A program made the position numbers and the translations under genes. DNA of 64,000 bases from positions 4,685,626 to 4,749,625 of the forward strand of contig BCIA01000002.1 of NCBI GenBank assembly GCA_001599815.1, given 5' to 3'. The DNA comes from Furcasterigmium furcatum. Lineage: Eukaryota; Ascomycota; Sordariomycetes; Glomerellales; Plectosphaerellaceae. Positions 21,492-33,465 of the stretch are shown one piece after another (the stretch's first letter is position 1; each line of letters opens with the position of its first letter). The notes beneath the pieces are model-generated. The model did not search any database. It had not been told where the DNA came from and was given only the letters and a program-made list of their open reading frames with translations.

Positions 21492-23865
21492 TCACACCCT
21501 AAGCCTTTTCAGGGACAGGCTGAGCATCAACCCGGCGATGACGAAACCAAGGGACACCCCTGCGAGACGATGTCAGTTACAATTTCCAACCGAAAGAAAC
21601 AAGGAGATCACCGACAATGGGTCCATCCAAGGGCATGGATGTATGAGACAGTGATGGCTTGGGCGATCTTGGCTGGAGCGGTGCGAATGTAGCCCACGTC
21701 GGCGAGAGCAGCGGCGATGATCTGGAAAATGATGTCAGCCAGAAAATTTCCGTGGAAGTCAAAGCTGCGATGGCGCTATACTACCTTATCTCGCTGTGCC
21801 GCGTCAAGGCCAAGGTCTGCAAGGCGTCGCGCCAGGTTACGTCGCACTGCGGTCTGAAGCACTGCATTGATCGCTGCTAGACCTTGAGTCGAGCCGAGCC
21901 CGATAGAGAGGTAGAGGCATGAAATAGCCGCTGTCAATTTGCTCCTCTCCACAGCCGCTTGGAGGGACACAAATACGGCGCTCTGGACAAGTCCAGTGCC
22001 GAAACCGCTGGAGGTAGTATTGTGAGAAATTGCCCCGAAAGCATGTCCGATAGACAGTGAGATTCGTAACATACCCAGGGAGAATGTAAAGAGACTCCAA
22101 CCAACCCGTTGTTCCGTGCCATCGCAGGGTGACTAACAGATAGCTGGCAATCGAAAGGACTGCGCCGACGACAAGCAGTCCTTGGTAGTTTCCGGTTCTG
22201 GCGTACTTTGGTCAAACAATCCAGCCTTGCATGCTTTTTCTGGGCATATGCCTCGGGAATCCTTCTATACTCACCCTTTTATCAGGATGCCTGCAATAAT
22301 CCCCGCCACGGTGTTTCCCGCAATAGCAGGAAAGAGACGAGCACCGGCCTCAGCATTCGAAGCATCCGTTGTTACTGTGAAGTACAGCGGCACCGAGAAC
22401 ATGAGCTGTGAATTCGAGCAGTCAGCAGTGACCAAAGCTCAGCAGGTTCTTCCAAGCAAGCACAACTCGCACGGAGAGTCTTACCCCAAACTGTGCGCCA
22501 ATCTGCAAAGACATGATGCCAAAACAACGAACAACGTGCTTATTCCTGAAGATACTCAGATCGATGATCGGTTCCTTGGCCCAACGGGTCTCGATGTAGA
22601 TGAAGGCTGCCAGAAACGCATGATGCGCCCCCATCAGACAGAGAATGAGGGGATGGCTCCACGGAACACTGACACCTCCGATGCCGAGAGGAAGCAGAAC
22701 GGATGTGATGGTGAGGGCAAGCGTAGAAGCACCGGCGAAGTCGATGCGTGCAAACCGTTCTCTCGGCGTAGTGGCCGGCGTCTGCTGCTGGCCCCCAGAC
22801 AGCTGGCTCGGAAAGCCAATCCAGACACACAGGGCAGCGAGAAGGATCAGAGGGCCCTGGGCTATGAAAGACCAGCGCCAGCCGATTGCGTCTGCCAACC
22901 AGCCTCCGAGCGGCGCACCGATACCTCGGCCGAGCGTGCTGGCAACATTGACGTAGGCGCGCCAGACGGCGACCTCTCGGAGCGGCACTAGGTCGGTAAT
23001 GATGAGCGAGGTCAAAACTCCCATGCCGGCTCCTGCGCTGCCAGAGAGGACTCGGGCCAAAATCACCTGCGGCATTGACCGTCCAAGGCCACTGGATGCC
23101 ACAAGTCGCCAAGTCAGTGGTGCACCTTGGGGCAGAATACAAGCAAGAAATGCTCAGAGTTGAAGCGACTTACACGCCCACGCTGATGCAATGTTAGCTC
23201 GCATCTCCACCAAGTTGTGAGTTTCCCACGAAGGCTGCACATACCAGCCAACGGCGAATGCCACGTGCGACACCAATACGGTCTGCTTACGGCCAAAAAT
23301 GTCGCCGATTTTGCCAATCTATAATGTGGCACAGGTTAGCTTCAGTATCAGAGGATGGAATCAACATTGTTCTCTTACAGTGGCCTGCGTTGCCGCGCCG
23401 CCCAAGGAGAAAGCAGTCAGGAGCCAGCTGGAGATCCCGAGGGCGTCAAACTCGGATGCGATTGTCGGGTGAGTCGCCATAACAAGAGAGTTGTCTGCAC
23501 TCCCGATGAAAGTACCTAGTGTTTGTGCATACGGTAAGCAACCTCTTTGGGCGGGCGAAGACTCGTGGTCACGAAACGGAGGCTCAGGATGTCTTACCTA
23601 TCATCAGCACCAGGATAACTCTTGTCGCAATGGCTGATTCGGCCCAGACGCTTGCTTTGCCGTCGGCGGCTAGTTCTTCGTCGGACAATGAGGATGCATG
23701 TGACAACAGGCCGCTCGCACCGCTCGACCTTGAGTGAGGCGAATTCTCGTTGGGCACGGCATCTTCCTGGTTCTTGCCTCCAAGAAGAGGGCTGGTCTCG
23801 TCGAGATGCCCAGAACTCGCCCAGCCAGGGGTAGAGACTCTGTTGTTTGTGTTAGAATCCAGCAT
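21492..23865 (-). CDS. MFS multidrug-type transporter (DHA2-like), 10 exons
   Basis: Exons: 23865..23598, 23515..23379, 23318..23245, 23182..23174, 23091..22485, 22405..22275, 22197..22075, 22007..21785, 21721..21616 and 21559..21492 (581 residues). All phases agree. The N-terminal 75 residues are polar and cytosolic, with a dileucine-type ETSPLL. Transporter motifs follow: GSADNSLVMATHP in TM1, GKIGDIFGRK (motif A) and VLSGSAGAGM, with about 14 hydrophobic segments. This resembles fungal proteins close to vacuolar basic amino-acid permeases and toxin exporters. Substrate unknown; proton-driven export or vacuolar uptake is likely. Exon 4 is only 9 nt and is required to give the length homologues have between FAVG and PQVIL. 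Confidence 0.88.
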
Positions 23866-24737
23866 GGCGAGTGGTGATGAATTTGAGGCGAATCTTGGAG
23901 AGTGTCGAGCTACGTGACCAACGAGTGGACATTACCAAGGGAGTGCTGATGTATCGGTTCAAGAGAAGGAAAAAAAAAATACAGACGTAGAAACTGGAAG
24001 TGCCGCCAAAGCCGGCGGCGACGGCATGTCGGCTCCAAAAGCTCGGCAAGTTGATGGGCGAGAGAAATTCCTCCATGTCAGGGGGCGGAAACAACAGTGA
24101 CCCAAAGGCAAAGCTGATATCGGCCGCCCTGACACTCCGATCCCTGAATGTTTGAATGAGCACTAATAATGCATGGGAGTGGGACGGCCTGATCTCCGCT
24201 GCTGCATGTCGCACCGCCGCGCCCGTGGTTGGCCACCCATTGCGGTGGCACCCGGAGATGCAGGGACGGACTAAGCTCTTGGGCTGGGGTTGCCGACGCC
24301 GAGCCCAGGGCCGCTGAGCCCTGATGGTGAGCTGGATGTCTGCTGCACATCGCACTGCCGGCCCTGTGATTGGTAAGAATAGCTGTCGACATTGGAACGG
24401 TTTGCATGGCTTCGTGCGTGCTTGGGTCCGGGATGGCGACATCTGGGACTGCGGCCGAGACATGCCGAGGGTGAGCGCAGTATGTCCTCGCCGCGACGGG
24501 TTGTCTGGTTGGACTTCGAAGTCTGGGACATGGATGAACGTAAGATCAAGGGCCAGTTTCGGAGGGAGAAATTTCGTGGACGGCATTGATTTACGAGTTG
24601 AAAGTTAGAATAGCATGCCATGCCATAACTTGAACTGTATTACTTTACGTGCCAAATAAGACTCGGGAGAAATATATGGATTCGCGAATATGTTCTCTAA
24701 CTATACGCTTTGCCCGAGTTATCCAAGTACCCTCAAC
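23866..24737. other. Intergenic, no gene supported
   Basis: Promoter side of the MFS gene and 3' flank of the sulfatase gene. It contains a short A-tract near 23970 and two diverged copies of a 37-bp sequence (24199-24235 and 24340-24376). The 244-residue minus-strand frame at 23852-24586 looks like chance. Confidence 0.5.
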
Positions 24738-26673
24738 TCAGGCCCATTCACTAGCCCTGACTCCGTTCTGGTAGATCAAGCTGTTCTCGTCAAACTGCGG
24801 TCCCTCCGCGTTCTCGATGTAGCCCAGTTCGCAACGGTCGAAGCTCACACGCTGGTGCAGGGCGTAGGAGGCATCAAATCGGTGCGAAAGCGCGTCATGC
24901 AATGTTTGTACGTTGCCCTGGGGGTGGAGGGCCGCCCAGGGGCGTACGCATGTTTCCCCCTTGCAAGTCTTGAGCACCATGATAAGTGAATCAAGACGCG
25001 AGATGAGGCGGTCCGCGGGCACGCCGGCAACTGTATCGACGCCTTCGGAAATGAGGTTGTGACGTTGGTAGGGATCGGTCTGTTGAGAGCGCATGTCATG
25101 CTTAGTTCTTGTCCGAGAGCCGGGAGAGCTTCAAACAGTTTGGGAGGCGTACCTTGAGATCGTAGAGCTCGTGCTCGCCGCTGCACCAGACCGAGTAGTA
25201 GAGGTTATAGTCCGGGCTAACGACGCGAACGGCCTTGTACGTATTGTTGAGCATCATTTGCCCGATATCACGCTCGCCCCCTTCGAACGTGGCGAAGCCC
25301 CAGTACTCTATCGTGACATGTTCGTGGCGTGTCGAATGCGCCTCGTGTAGATCAAGTTGTGTCAGCGGGATCGCGCTGCCGTCCAGATCTTCTGGCGCGG
25401 TCGCTCCCGCGAGCTTGAGGATGGTGGGCACCAGGTCCGTGTGGGTTGTGACAACGTTTGTCTTGATGCCACCGGGGACGAGAGGGCCTCGCACGAGAAG
25501 GGGAATGTTGATGTCCTCTTCGAATCCACACTCCTTTCCGGGTGGTAGGCGATGCTGCCCGATGTGGAAGCCGTTGTCAGTGGTGTAAAAGACGTAGGTG
25601 TTGTCGAGCAAGTTGAGCTTGTCTAGTCGATCGAACAGGCCGTCGACCAGTTCGTCAACTGACTGTAGGGTGCGCAAGCGTTGCCGATAGAAGTGGTCGT
25701 AGAGCTCGAGGTCCGCTACGGAAGCTTCAGGCCGCTCCTGAATCCAGCCACCGCTGTTGGATGGAGTCTTGGGGTTGAAGTTCTCCGTCCTGGGAATCTT
25801 GGCGTCCTTGAACAGGTGCTCGTGTCGGTGTGCCGGTATCGGCGGGCGAAAGGTGACAGTGGCATTGACGCCTCCCAGGTGCAGGGCGGAGTTGTCCTGA
25901 TCGGTTGCATCCCAGTTGAAGCCGACGTCCGTATGAGGGGCAGGAGGCGCGATGCCTAAGAAGAACGGCTTGCCGACCTTGGCGGCGTCCTCGAGAAAGC
26001 CGTAGGACTTCTCCCCGAGGACGTCAACGCTGTGCTGGCCCTCATAGCTCTGCGGGGGATCGCGGTTGCGCTGGAAGGTTGCGTTGTAGTAGGCATAGGT
26101 GAACGGATCCAGCAGAAAATCGGATTGGGTCCAGCCGTTCGGCCATGGCTTGTTGTAATTCTGGATCGTGTGGGCATTGAATAGCTTGCCCGCGTAGTAG
26201 GTGTCATAGCCCGCAGCTTGCAGCCACACAGGCAAGTATGCGTCGTTGAGGCCGTTGCCCACAAACTTGGGGTAGCCACCTGTACTGGTAATCAGCTGTC
26301 TGGCAGGTACATCTTCCGGGGTGATCATACCGTATGGCGGATAGACATCGGTCACGTTGGTGTTGTGTGCCAGCTTGCCGGTGAGCAGCGACACCCTTGC
26401 TGGACAACAGATTGCCGTGGTGCAAAAGTGCTTCTCGTAAAGGGCGCCTTGCTCTGCCATGTGTTTCTGGAGAAGTGGCATGTAGTCAAGGGAGTTCATG
26501 TGTAGATCTTGATCGTCCGTCAGGATCAGAATCACGTTGGGCTGCCCGCCTGATGTTTCCGCTTGGTCATGCTGGAGATGAGGTCCTAAGGGGCTCTGGT
26601 CTTGGACGGCCAACGCTAGAGAGGACTGTGCAAGCAAAGCTGCTGCTGCTGTGACTGCTGTTGAAAGATGCAT
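24738..26673 (-). CDS. Secreted arylsulfatase-type sulfatase
   Basis: Two exons, 26673..25153 and 25079..24738 (intron 73 bp, GTACGC...CAACAG, phase 0), giving 620 residues. Signal peptide: MHLSTAVTAAAALLAQSSLALA. The metal-binding start is ILILTDDQD (about residue 50). The sulfatase signature CCPARVSLLTG has C89 as the residue expected to become formylglycine. TTDNGFHIGQHRL supplies further metal and active-site residues. The second exon restores ELYDLKTDPYQRHNL and the family C-terminus with KTCKGETC. It probably cleaves sulfate esters outside the cell, for example for sulfur scavenging; substrate unknown. The frame is open to an ATG at 26787, but only the start at 26673 places the signal peptide at the N-terminus. 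Confidence 0.92.
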
Positions 26674-27332
26674 TTCCGACGAGGAGGAGACAGCCCGGTG
26701 CTTGAGGGTTGAGAAGCTTCTGAAAGGGGCTGGCTTTAATGGGGCAGGGTTCGAGTTGGGGAGTAGAATGAATGAATGGCAGGCCACTGGTGAAAATGTC
26801 CGAGTTCATCAAGTTGGGTTATTGACTGCAAACGGCCGGCGATTACGCCACGACTTATGTCCCTGACGGGATCCGAGTTATCGAACAATAACCGGACTTC
26901 GGTTCCTGTCATGGTGTCTTCCAGGCCCTTGGTTGCCGCTAACGCACCTCGCGCCGCTAATGCACTTCGTTCCGCTGTGGGGCCTGCTGCAAAGTCCATC
27001 CACGTCCCATCAGGGGTTCCGCATAGCGTCATCTTAGGTCGGTGTTGTGCCATCGTCACTGTAAGCTACCACGCCGACGACATGGACGACGGGCGCCACA
27101 CAAACGCGCTCGTTGGCATCACTACGCCAGACAATCCTATATAGACCTTGCCGGCAGATCAACAATGAATGTCTCGCAGTTGAAGTCTGTGTGTGGTTGC
27201 TCATACGCCTACGAAGCCAACAAATCTTCAACGACTCCAAGGTCCGCTCCTCAGCTGCGCGTCCCGCCCACCCGAAGCCCTTCACACCTTTGCTTGCGTA
27301 CCACCACACTCCTGCCGTGAGACGTCGCAGCT
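26674..27332. other. Divergent promoter region
   Basis: Shared upstream region of the sulfatase (minus) and the Dal5-type permease (plus). No regulatory motif is identified with confidence. Confidence 0.55.
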
Positions 27333-29613
27333 ATGGCAGCGGAGTACAACTCACGCCAAAGCTCGGACGGTGACGAGAAGCATGTCCAGGCGGTTCAAGC
27401 TACTCCAGATGCAGATGGCGAGAACGAGAATGCTTTGACCGAGTTCTGGACCAAGGAAGAGGAAAATGTATTGATGAGGAAGTCAGTTATTCCATTATTA
27501 CCTTCAACTTTGCCATTGCCAAACCCGTGCGCTGACAGAGGGTGATGTTGTTTCTAGAGTCGACTGGATCATCCTTCCGATTCTCATCTTTGGTTTCTCC
27601 ACCCTCACCCTCAACCGGTCCAACATGTGAGAGTTTTGGGAAATGCAGGATTCTGCTCGCCTTGTACTTACATCTACATAGTTCCTACGCTCTGAACAAT
27701 GGCTTCTTCCAAGACGTCGGAATCACTCAAAACGAGTTCAACATCGGCCAGCAGCTCCTGTCCGCCGGCATCGTCATATTCGAGGCATGTGCATCTGCCG
27801 CCTTTTGCCGGGCTCTCTGTTAATATCAACTAACCATTGCCGTGGCAGATCCCTAGCAATATGGTCTTGTACAGAGTCGGGCCCGCTCTCTGGATTGGTT
27901 TCCAAATCATTGCATGGTCAGACACTCTTCTTTGGCGACGGTTCGGGCGAGCAACTTTGTTGCGCTACCACAATGGATTGTACAACTGACTGACCGTTCT
28001 CAACCCCGCAGGTCGCTTGTCGGGACCTTTCAGGCGTTCCAAAAGGGCTTGGGGCCTTTTCTCGCAACCCGCTTGCTGTTGGGGTACGGGATCCTCCTCC
28101 TCAACTGCCCCTGAGAGGGGTGGACAAGCTAAGTTGCTGACTTTCTTCGACAGTATTTGCGAGTCTGGATTCATCCCTGCAGGGCTCTACCTCATAACGA
28201 GATGGTACAAGACATACGAAACAGGGAAACGTTTCTCCATCTATTTCGCAGGTTCCATGGCAGCAGCAGGACTCGGCGGCCTAATCGCTTTCGGAGTGTA
28301 AGTCGCAACCCTCCCACCATCCACCCAACTTACACGAGAATTTCTCTGACCCGCAATTCTCTCTTGTACAGGATCGGCAACCTACATGGCCGTGGTGGAT
28401 TGTCTGGTTGGCGATGGATGTTCATTGTCAGTTTGCCTCTGCTGTCACTGCTTGTCACTGCTCTATACGTACTGGTATTGACCCGCTATGTGCTCAGATT
28501 GAGGGTATCACGGCCTTCTGCTCCGGCGTTGTTTTCATCATTTTCTTCCCAAAGTCGCCATCTGACCCCGTCTCGATATTCGGTATCCGCTACTTCAGCG
28601 AGCGTGAAAGCCGGATACTTTGCCAGAGAATCTTTCTTGATGATCCCACTAAAGGGAACCGAGTGGACAAGAACGTGACATGGGCAGAGCTTCGTCGTGT
28701 GGTACGTTTCTCTCACCCTTGCTGCCTGGTTGTGTCGGGTCACTGATAGCACTCAACTTGGCAGCTCACGAGCTGGCGACTCCTACCTCACGTCATAACC
28801 ACGATAGCAGGCATCTCTCCTGCCCAGGGTCTCGGCTCGTACTCGCCTTCCTTGGTCGCTGGTATGGGGTTCAGCAACCTGAACGCCATTGCTATGATGA
28901 CCGTAACGGCTTGGGTCCTGCTGATCGGCAACCTCAGTCTTGGATGGATTTCGTAAGCGCTCCATGTCAAGAAAGCTCGGGGACACTTAGAAGTGGCGCT
29001 GAATCTATTCTCTTATTCAGGGATAAACTCAAAGTACGCGGGCCAGTTGTTCTCGTCACTTTGGTTTGCAACCTCATATTCATGGTACGCCCGCCCTTAA
29101 CCCTGGCTTCGATTCTTTCTTGAACTCGGAACTTTTGCTGACCTTCGCCTCAGATCGCCAATCGACTTTTGATCTACAACAAGAGCAGCGCTACGAGATT
29201 CACCGTTCTTGTGCTGGGCAATTTCTTCAACACCAGTTTCCGTACGTACATGCCCCGGCACTCACGAGAAGACTACCTCCCTGTTTCCCGTGACCTCGAA
29301 GATCTTGAGACTAATATCTGCGTGTTGTACCGGTATAGATGCTGTCCATGGATCATGGCTAGCAATGAACTGCATATCCGAGGCGGAGAGGTCAGTGACC
29401 ATGGCGATTCACATCATGGGCGCCAACATGGCCGGCATAGTTGGCGCCCAAATCTTCCGGTCGGACGACAATCCACCGTACTACCCGAGAGGCTGGAACG
29501 TCATCCTGGCTCTCGTCGCGACTGCCGTTGCTGCCACGGTCATTTCGAACCTTCAGTACGTCATTCTCAACCGGACCGGAAGGCGTCCCGAAGGCTTCAA
29601 GTGGAAAATCTAG
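27333..29613 (+). CDS. Dal5/Tna1-type MFS organic-anion permease, 12 exons
   Basis: Exons: 27333..27481, 27558..27626, 27682..27784, 27849..27916, 28012..28083, 28154..28297, 28372..28426, 28498..28701, 28765..28952, 29021..29084, 29154..29241 and 29339..29613 (492 residues). The N-terminus is polar with the family start EFWTKEEENVLMRKVDWIILP. Typical anion:cation symporter blocks follow: LNRSNISYALNNGFF, EIPSNMVLYRVGP, ESGFIPAGLYLITRWY and YFAGSMAAAGLGG. Yeast relatives take up allantoate, nicotinate or biotin precursors; this substrate is unknown. Intron 3 (27785-27848) begins with GC rather than GT. Neighbouring regulator and amidohydrolase genes suggest uptake of an amide or N-containing compound, an inference. 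Confidence 0.9.
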
Positions 29614-30129
29614 AGTGCACATCTGAGGCATTCGTCCAACGGGTCAAGTCACAAGCGCAGGGTGGACGGCAAATATGCTGCGGGGAGCCCAACGCCAGGC
29701 GAGATATGATCAACTTGAAGAGTTGCGAAGAGGAAAGCCACGGCGGCAGTCTAACATATCCACGGTTAATATTCTTTCGGTGACATTGTTCGTCGTTGAG
29801 CAAGCGGGGGTGCCTTACGAACGAGTCGTGTCTTTTGAGGAGTCAAAGAAGTAGTCAATAGAAATCGCCGGAACTTACAGCGTAATACTATTGACCGATC
29901 TCGCCGCGAACCTGAAATGCCAGGGTTCGGGTTATTTGGTCGCTAATCCGAATCTCGTCTGGTCTGATCTCGAGCCGTCTCGAGCACGCCATTGGGATCA
30001 GAAACAACACCATCGCACGTAGGTACAATTTACCGCGGCTCCGAGACCCCTGGTTTAAAGTGAGGTTGCGATGTAAAGTCCGTCGTCGACTGGGAATCTC
30101 ACTACGACGACGAATGCAGAGCCGTTAAA
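29614..30129. other. Promoter region of the first Zn2Cys6 regulator
   Basis: Between two plus-strand genes. It holds two CTCGAG palindromes four bases apart (29969-29984). Otherwise no feature. Confidence 0.55.
29968..29985. promoter_or_regulatory. Paired CTCGAG palindromes, candidate binding site
   Basis: Two CTCGAG hexamers separated by CCGT lie about 145 bp above the ATG of a Zn2Cys6 regulator. Such proteins bind as dimers to spaced CGG-type or palindromic half sites, so autoregulation is possible. This is only a positional inference. Confidence 0.2.
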
Positions 30130-31439
30130 ATGAACCGTCCCGGCCACCCGAAATCCCGTCTGGGCTGCACCAAATGCAAGAAGAGGCGAGTCAAGGTAAG
30201 CACCTAGGTGCTGAGGCGTCCCAGGACCTACTTACTGACTGACACGGACTCTCCCACAAGTGCGACGAGGCAATTCCTTGTGGCGCATGCTCAAGGCACG
30301 GATGGACATGTAGCCTCCTCGCGGCGTTACCGCGGCTTCCATCGAGAGAGGACGAGGGAGACACGTTGACCCAGCTGAGGAGTATCGGCGAGGACGACGG
30401 TTGGCTTCAGGATGCCATCTGGCACGACCCATTCCCACATCTCGCCCCGTTCCTCGTGGCCAGCCCGAGATCGAGCGAGTCGCCCCCGCCGACGCCGCCG
30501 TCCTCGTGGATCAGCGACATTGAGCTGATGCACCACTATGACATGTCGACCTCATACACCCTGCCAGGATCTGTCGAATTTCGCCATGTCCACCAGGTCG
30601 AGTATGTGCGTCTCGCGTTCAACGACGAGGCCCTCATGCATCAGCTCCTTGCCGTGTCGTCCTTCCACCTGGCTCGCCTGGATCCGGGCCGGAGGCATGC
30701 ATCCTTTATGCGCGGCCTTCAGCACCAGACCGAAGCAGCACAGGGCATAAGAGCGCGACTGGCGCACCTCACACCAGAGACCAGTCCCGCCTGCTTCGTA
30801 TCCGGCGTTCTGCTGGTCATCGGCTCATTCGCCTCGCTGACCGTCTTCCACGATGTCGAAGGCGCCCACAAGCCCGCCCTCGACGATCTCGTACATATTT
30901 TCTACGTCGTCCGAGGCATGTACGCCGTGTTGAAATCGTCGGAGGACATCATCCATCGAGGCTGCCTGGCGCCGCTCCTCCGGCAACGGGAGTATTCACG
31001 GCAAGCTGCTAGGTTGGAGCCTCTCCTCGAAGACCTGCGCGACCTGGCGCAACACATTCAGCAGCGGTACGCGCACGCAGAACCCAACCGGAGCCACGTC
31101 GTCGAGGCAGCAATTTCCAGTCTGGTCGCAAATATCCAGTATGCCGTCCGACACGCTCCCACGCCGTATGAATGGCGGCCCGTCACAGGGTGGCCGATCA
31201 CCTTGTCGCAAGACTTCCTACTACTGCTGGCAGAAAAGGACGAGCTTGCGCTTGCTGTGGTTGCTCGATTCTGTGTTGTGCTACACGAAGCACACCCCGT
31301 CGCTTGGTTCACCGCCGGCTGGGGTCGCAGCGTCTTGAAAGACATCGCATTAACAAGTAGGGGACTCACAGCAGAAGGCGTACCGCGACATTCCGGTCTG
31401 CTATCCTGGCCATTGAACAGGGTCTTGGGCTCGGAGTAA
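30130..31439 (+). CDS. Zn2Cys6 transcription factor
   Basis: Two exons, 30130..30195 and 30261..31439 (intron 65 bp, GTAAGC...CACAAG), giving 414 residues. The intron splits the zinc cluster in a position common in fungi. The spliced motif is C-x2-C-x6-C-x5-C-x2-C-x6-C (CTKCKKRRVKCDEAIPCGAC, then WTC). After a linker, residues of about 120-410 look like a fungal-specific regulatory domain (QLLAVSSFHLARLDPGRR, then SGVLLVIGSFASL), as in sterol-uptake-control-like proteins. It is a nuclear DNA-binding regulator. Targets are unknown, but it lies between a permease and an amidohydrolase that it could control. Confidence 0.9.
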
Positions 31440-31818
31440 AGATCCTGTGAGGTACTATGGGATGAGTACATGTCAGGGAGACAATGTCGTGCCGAACTCC
31501 GAAGCCTATGGCGTTTTATAAGCCGACTCCTGGTAGATACTCCGGGGCCTATGAGGTGGAATACAGCAGATAATCAAGGACAGCCTCGACCTAAGAAATG
31601 CATACCCGATTGAAGTCTCTAGGTGAAGATTATCGTCCCCCGTCCCTTCCTGATATAGACTAAAAAGATTGAACTTGCGGGGTTTCACAGCTCAAAGATA
31701 TGAACTAAAATTACACAATCGATGCCATTTATAAGATTGACGGCAGGTTAACAAGTAATGTTCAAGTCCCGGAGATACATATACGATAGATACTTTGTGA
31801 CTTTATATAGATGCAAGT
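31440..31818. other. Convergent 3' region, AT-rich
   Basis: 379 bases between the stops of the plus-strand regulator and the minus-strand amidohydrolase. It is AT-rich, as expected for 3' untranslated and polyadenylation signals. No gene. Confidence 0.6.
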
Positions 31819-33465
31819 TCACAGCTTGCTCGTCATAATCTCAGCCTCGGAGACTCGGACACCACCCAGCCACGTACTCAAAGCACGACTTGACAGAAGG
31901 GACGCGGGATCTTCCTCCCAGTCTCCTGTACGGTTCACGACAATGAAGTCCGCCTTCTTGCCTACCTGTAGGGTTCCCATCAAGCCTTCAGCGAAGCAGG
32001 AGTAGGCACCTCCGTAGCTCATGGCTTTGAGCGTGTCCGAGAGCCGGAGCTTGAAGTGCTCATTCACTGTATCATGCTCGTCGGGCCTGCGGAAAGCTCG
32101 GCGAGTCGTTGCGTTGAAGGCATTGTTCCACGGCACGTGAGGTGCTGTCGGTGCGTCGGTGCCGATGGCGACATGCGCACCATGAGCATGAAACTCGCCG
32201 TAGGCAAATGCACGAGAGCACGCTTCGTGGCCGATCAGAGGGGGCCAGTGTATCTTGAGATCCGGATCGCAGTGGACGGGTTGAATTGATGCAGTGATGC
32301 CAAGCTCACCCAGGCGCCTTGCGTCCTCGGGTCTCGTGAGCTCGAGGTGCTCGATGCGGTGTCGACGACCTCGCGTCTTGAGCGCTTCCAGGCCATTGAC
32401 GGCCAGAGTGACGGCGGCATCGCCGATGGCGTGCAGGGCGCACTGCAAGCCAGCTTCGTCTGCGGCATCCAGCACGACCTGTAGTTGTTTTGCCGTCCAA
32501 GCGGCTTGGACGAGCTGACCTGTGCTAACGTATGGTTGCGAGATTGCTGCTGTGCACCCATCGACGACTCCATCGCAGATGATTTTGATACCAGCAATTC
32601 TGAGGTCTGGCGACGAGGCGAGATTGAATTGATTGTGCAGTGCTGCGACTTTCTGCACTTGCGCTCGGTTGCTCTCATCATCGTCGCCAGGGAGGATGAG
32701 GAAATGCGCCGCCACCCGCAGCGGCAATTCATTATTGGCCTGCAGGTGCTGGAGGAGCCCCCAGTACTCATCATCCATGGCCATGTCGATGACAGCAGTG
32801 TAACCCATATTGCTGTGCTCTCGAATGGCGGACCGGAGACGGTCGAGCTTTTGCCCGCGAGAGAGGGCGTTGCCCAGGAAGGGCCAGACTATGCCGATGA
32901 CGGCAGCCTCCTCGAGCAGACCCGATGGTTGCCCGTCCTTTCCGCGGTGAATCTTCCCACCCTCTGGGTCTGGCGCGTCGATGAGGTCCATCTCTCGCAT
33001 TGCCGCCGTGCTGCACCAAGCGGCGTGCAAGTCTTCCGAGTCGATATAGATCGGCCTCGCGTCAATCTCATCAAGGGCGGTCACCTCGACCTGATTGCCC
33101 GTGACACCATGACGCCACCCCTTGAACAGCAAACGCTCGGCGTCTGGCGCATCCGCTGCTGTAGCGCGCACAACGTCGTAAATCTGGGAGAGAGTCGTGC
33201 ACTCCCTTACGTCGACCTTTGCGAGAGATATGCCGAACTGCAGGAGATGAACATGGGCGTCGACGAACGCCGGCATGACCAGGCCTCCGTTTAGGCTGAC
33301 CTGCTCGACATCGCCGGTACTCAGGAAACGAGTGATTTCAGAGTCGTTTGCCTTGCCGACGTGGACGATGTTGGTGTCTTCCACAGCGAGGCAGGTGACC
33401 TCATTCCCGGGCCCCGAGTCGTCATGACTCTGGCAGATCCGCGCATTCTGGAAGAGGACCTTCAT
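31819..33465 (-). CDS. YtcJ-like amidohydrolase (Amidohydro_3)
   Basis: 548 residues, one exon, with an ATG at 33465. Metal-ligand motifs of the amidohydrolase superfamily are all visible: DAHVHL near residue 68, CALHAIGDAAV, HRIEHLEL and GTDAPTAPH. Start and end (MKVLFQNARI; VGKKADFIVVNRT) form the small beta-sandwich typical of the group. Bacterial relatives include N-substituted formamide deformylase; fungal members hydrolyse unidentified amides. No signal peptide, so cytosolic. It lies tail to tail with the Zn2Cys6 regulator and on the same strand as the next MFS permease gene. Confidence 0.93.
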   Translation of the reverse strand: MKVLFQNARICQSHDDSGPGNEVTCLAVEDTNIVHVGKANDSEITRFLSTGDVEQVSLNGGLVMPAFVDAHVHLLQFGISLAKVDVRECTTLSQIYDVVRATAADAPDAERLLFKGWRHGVTGNQVEVTALDEIDARPIYIDSEDLHAAWCSTAAMREMDLIDAPDPEGGKIHRGKDGQPSGLLEEAAVIGIVWPFLGNALSRGQKLDRLRSAIREHSNMGYTAVIDMAMDDEYWGLLQHLQANNELPLRVAAHFLILPGDDDESNRAQVQKVAALHNQFNLASSPDLRIAGIKIICDGVVDGCTAAISQPYVSTGQLVQAAWTAKQLQVVLDAADEAGLQCALHAIGDAAVTLAVNGLEALKTRGRRHRIEHLELTRPEDARRLGELGITASIQPVHCDPDLKIHWPPLIGHEACSRAFAYGEFHAHGAHVAIGTDAPTAPHVPWNNAFNATTRRAFRRPDEHDTVNEHFKLRLSDTLKAMSYGGAYSCFAEGLMGTLQVGKKADFIVVNRTGDWEEDPASLLSSRALSTWLGGVRVSEAEIMTSKL

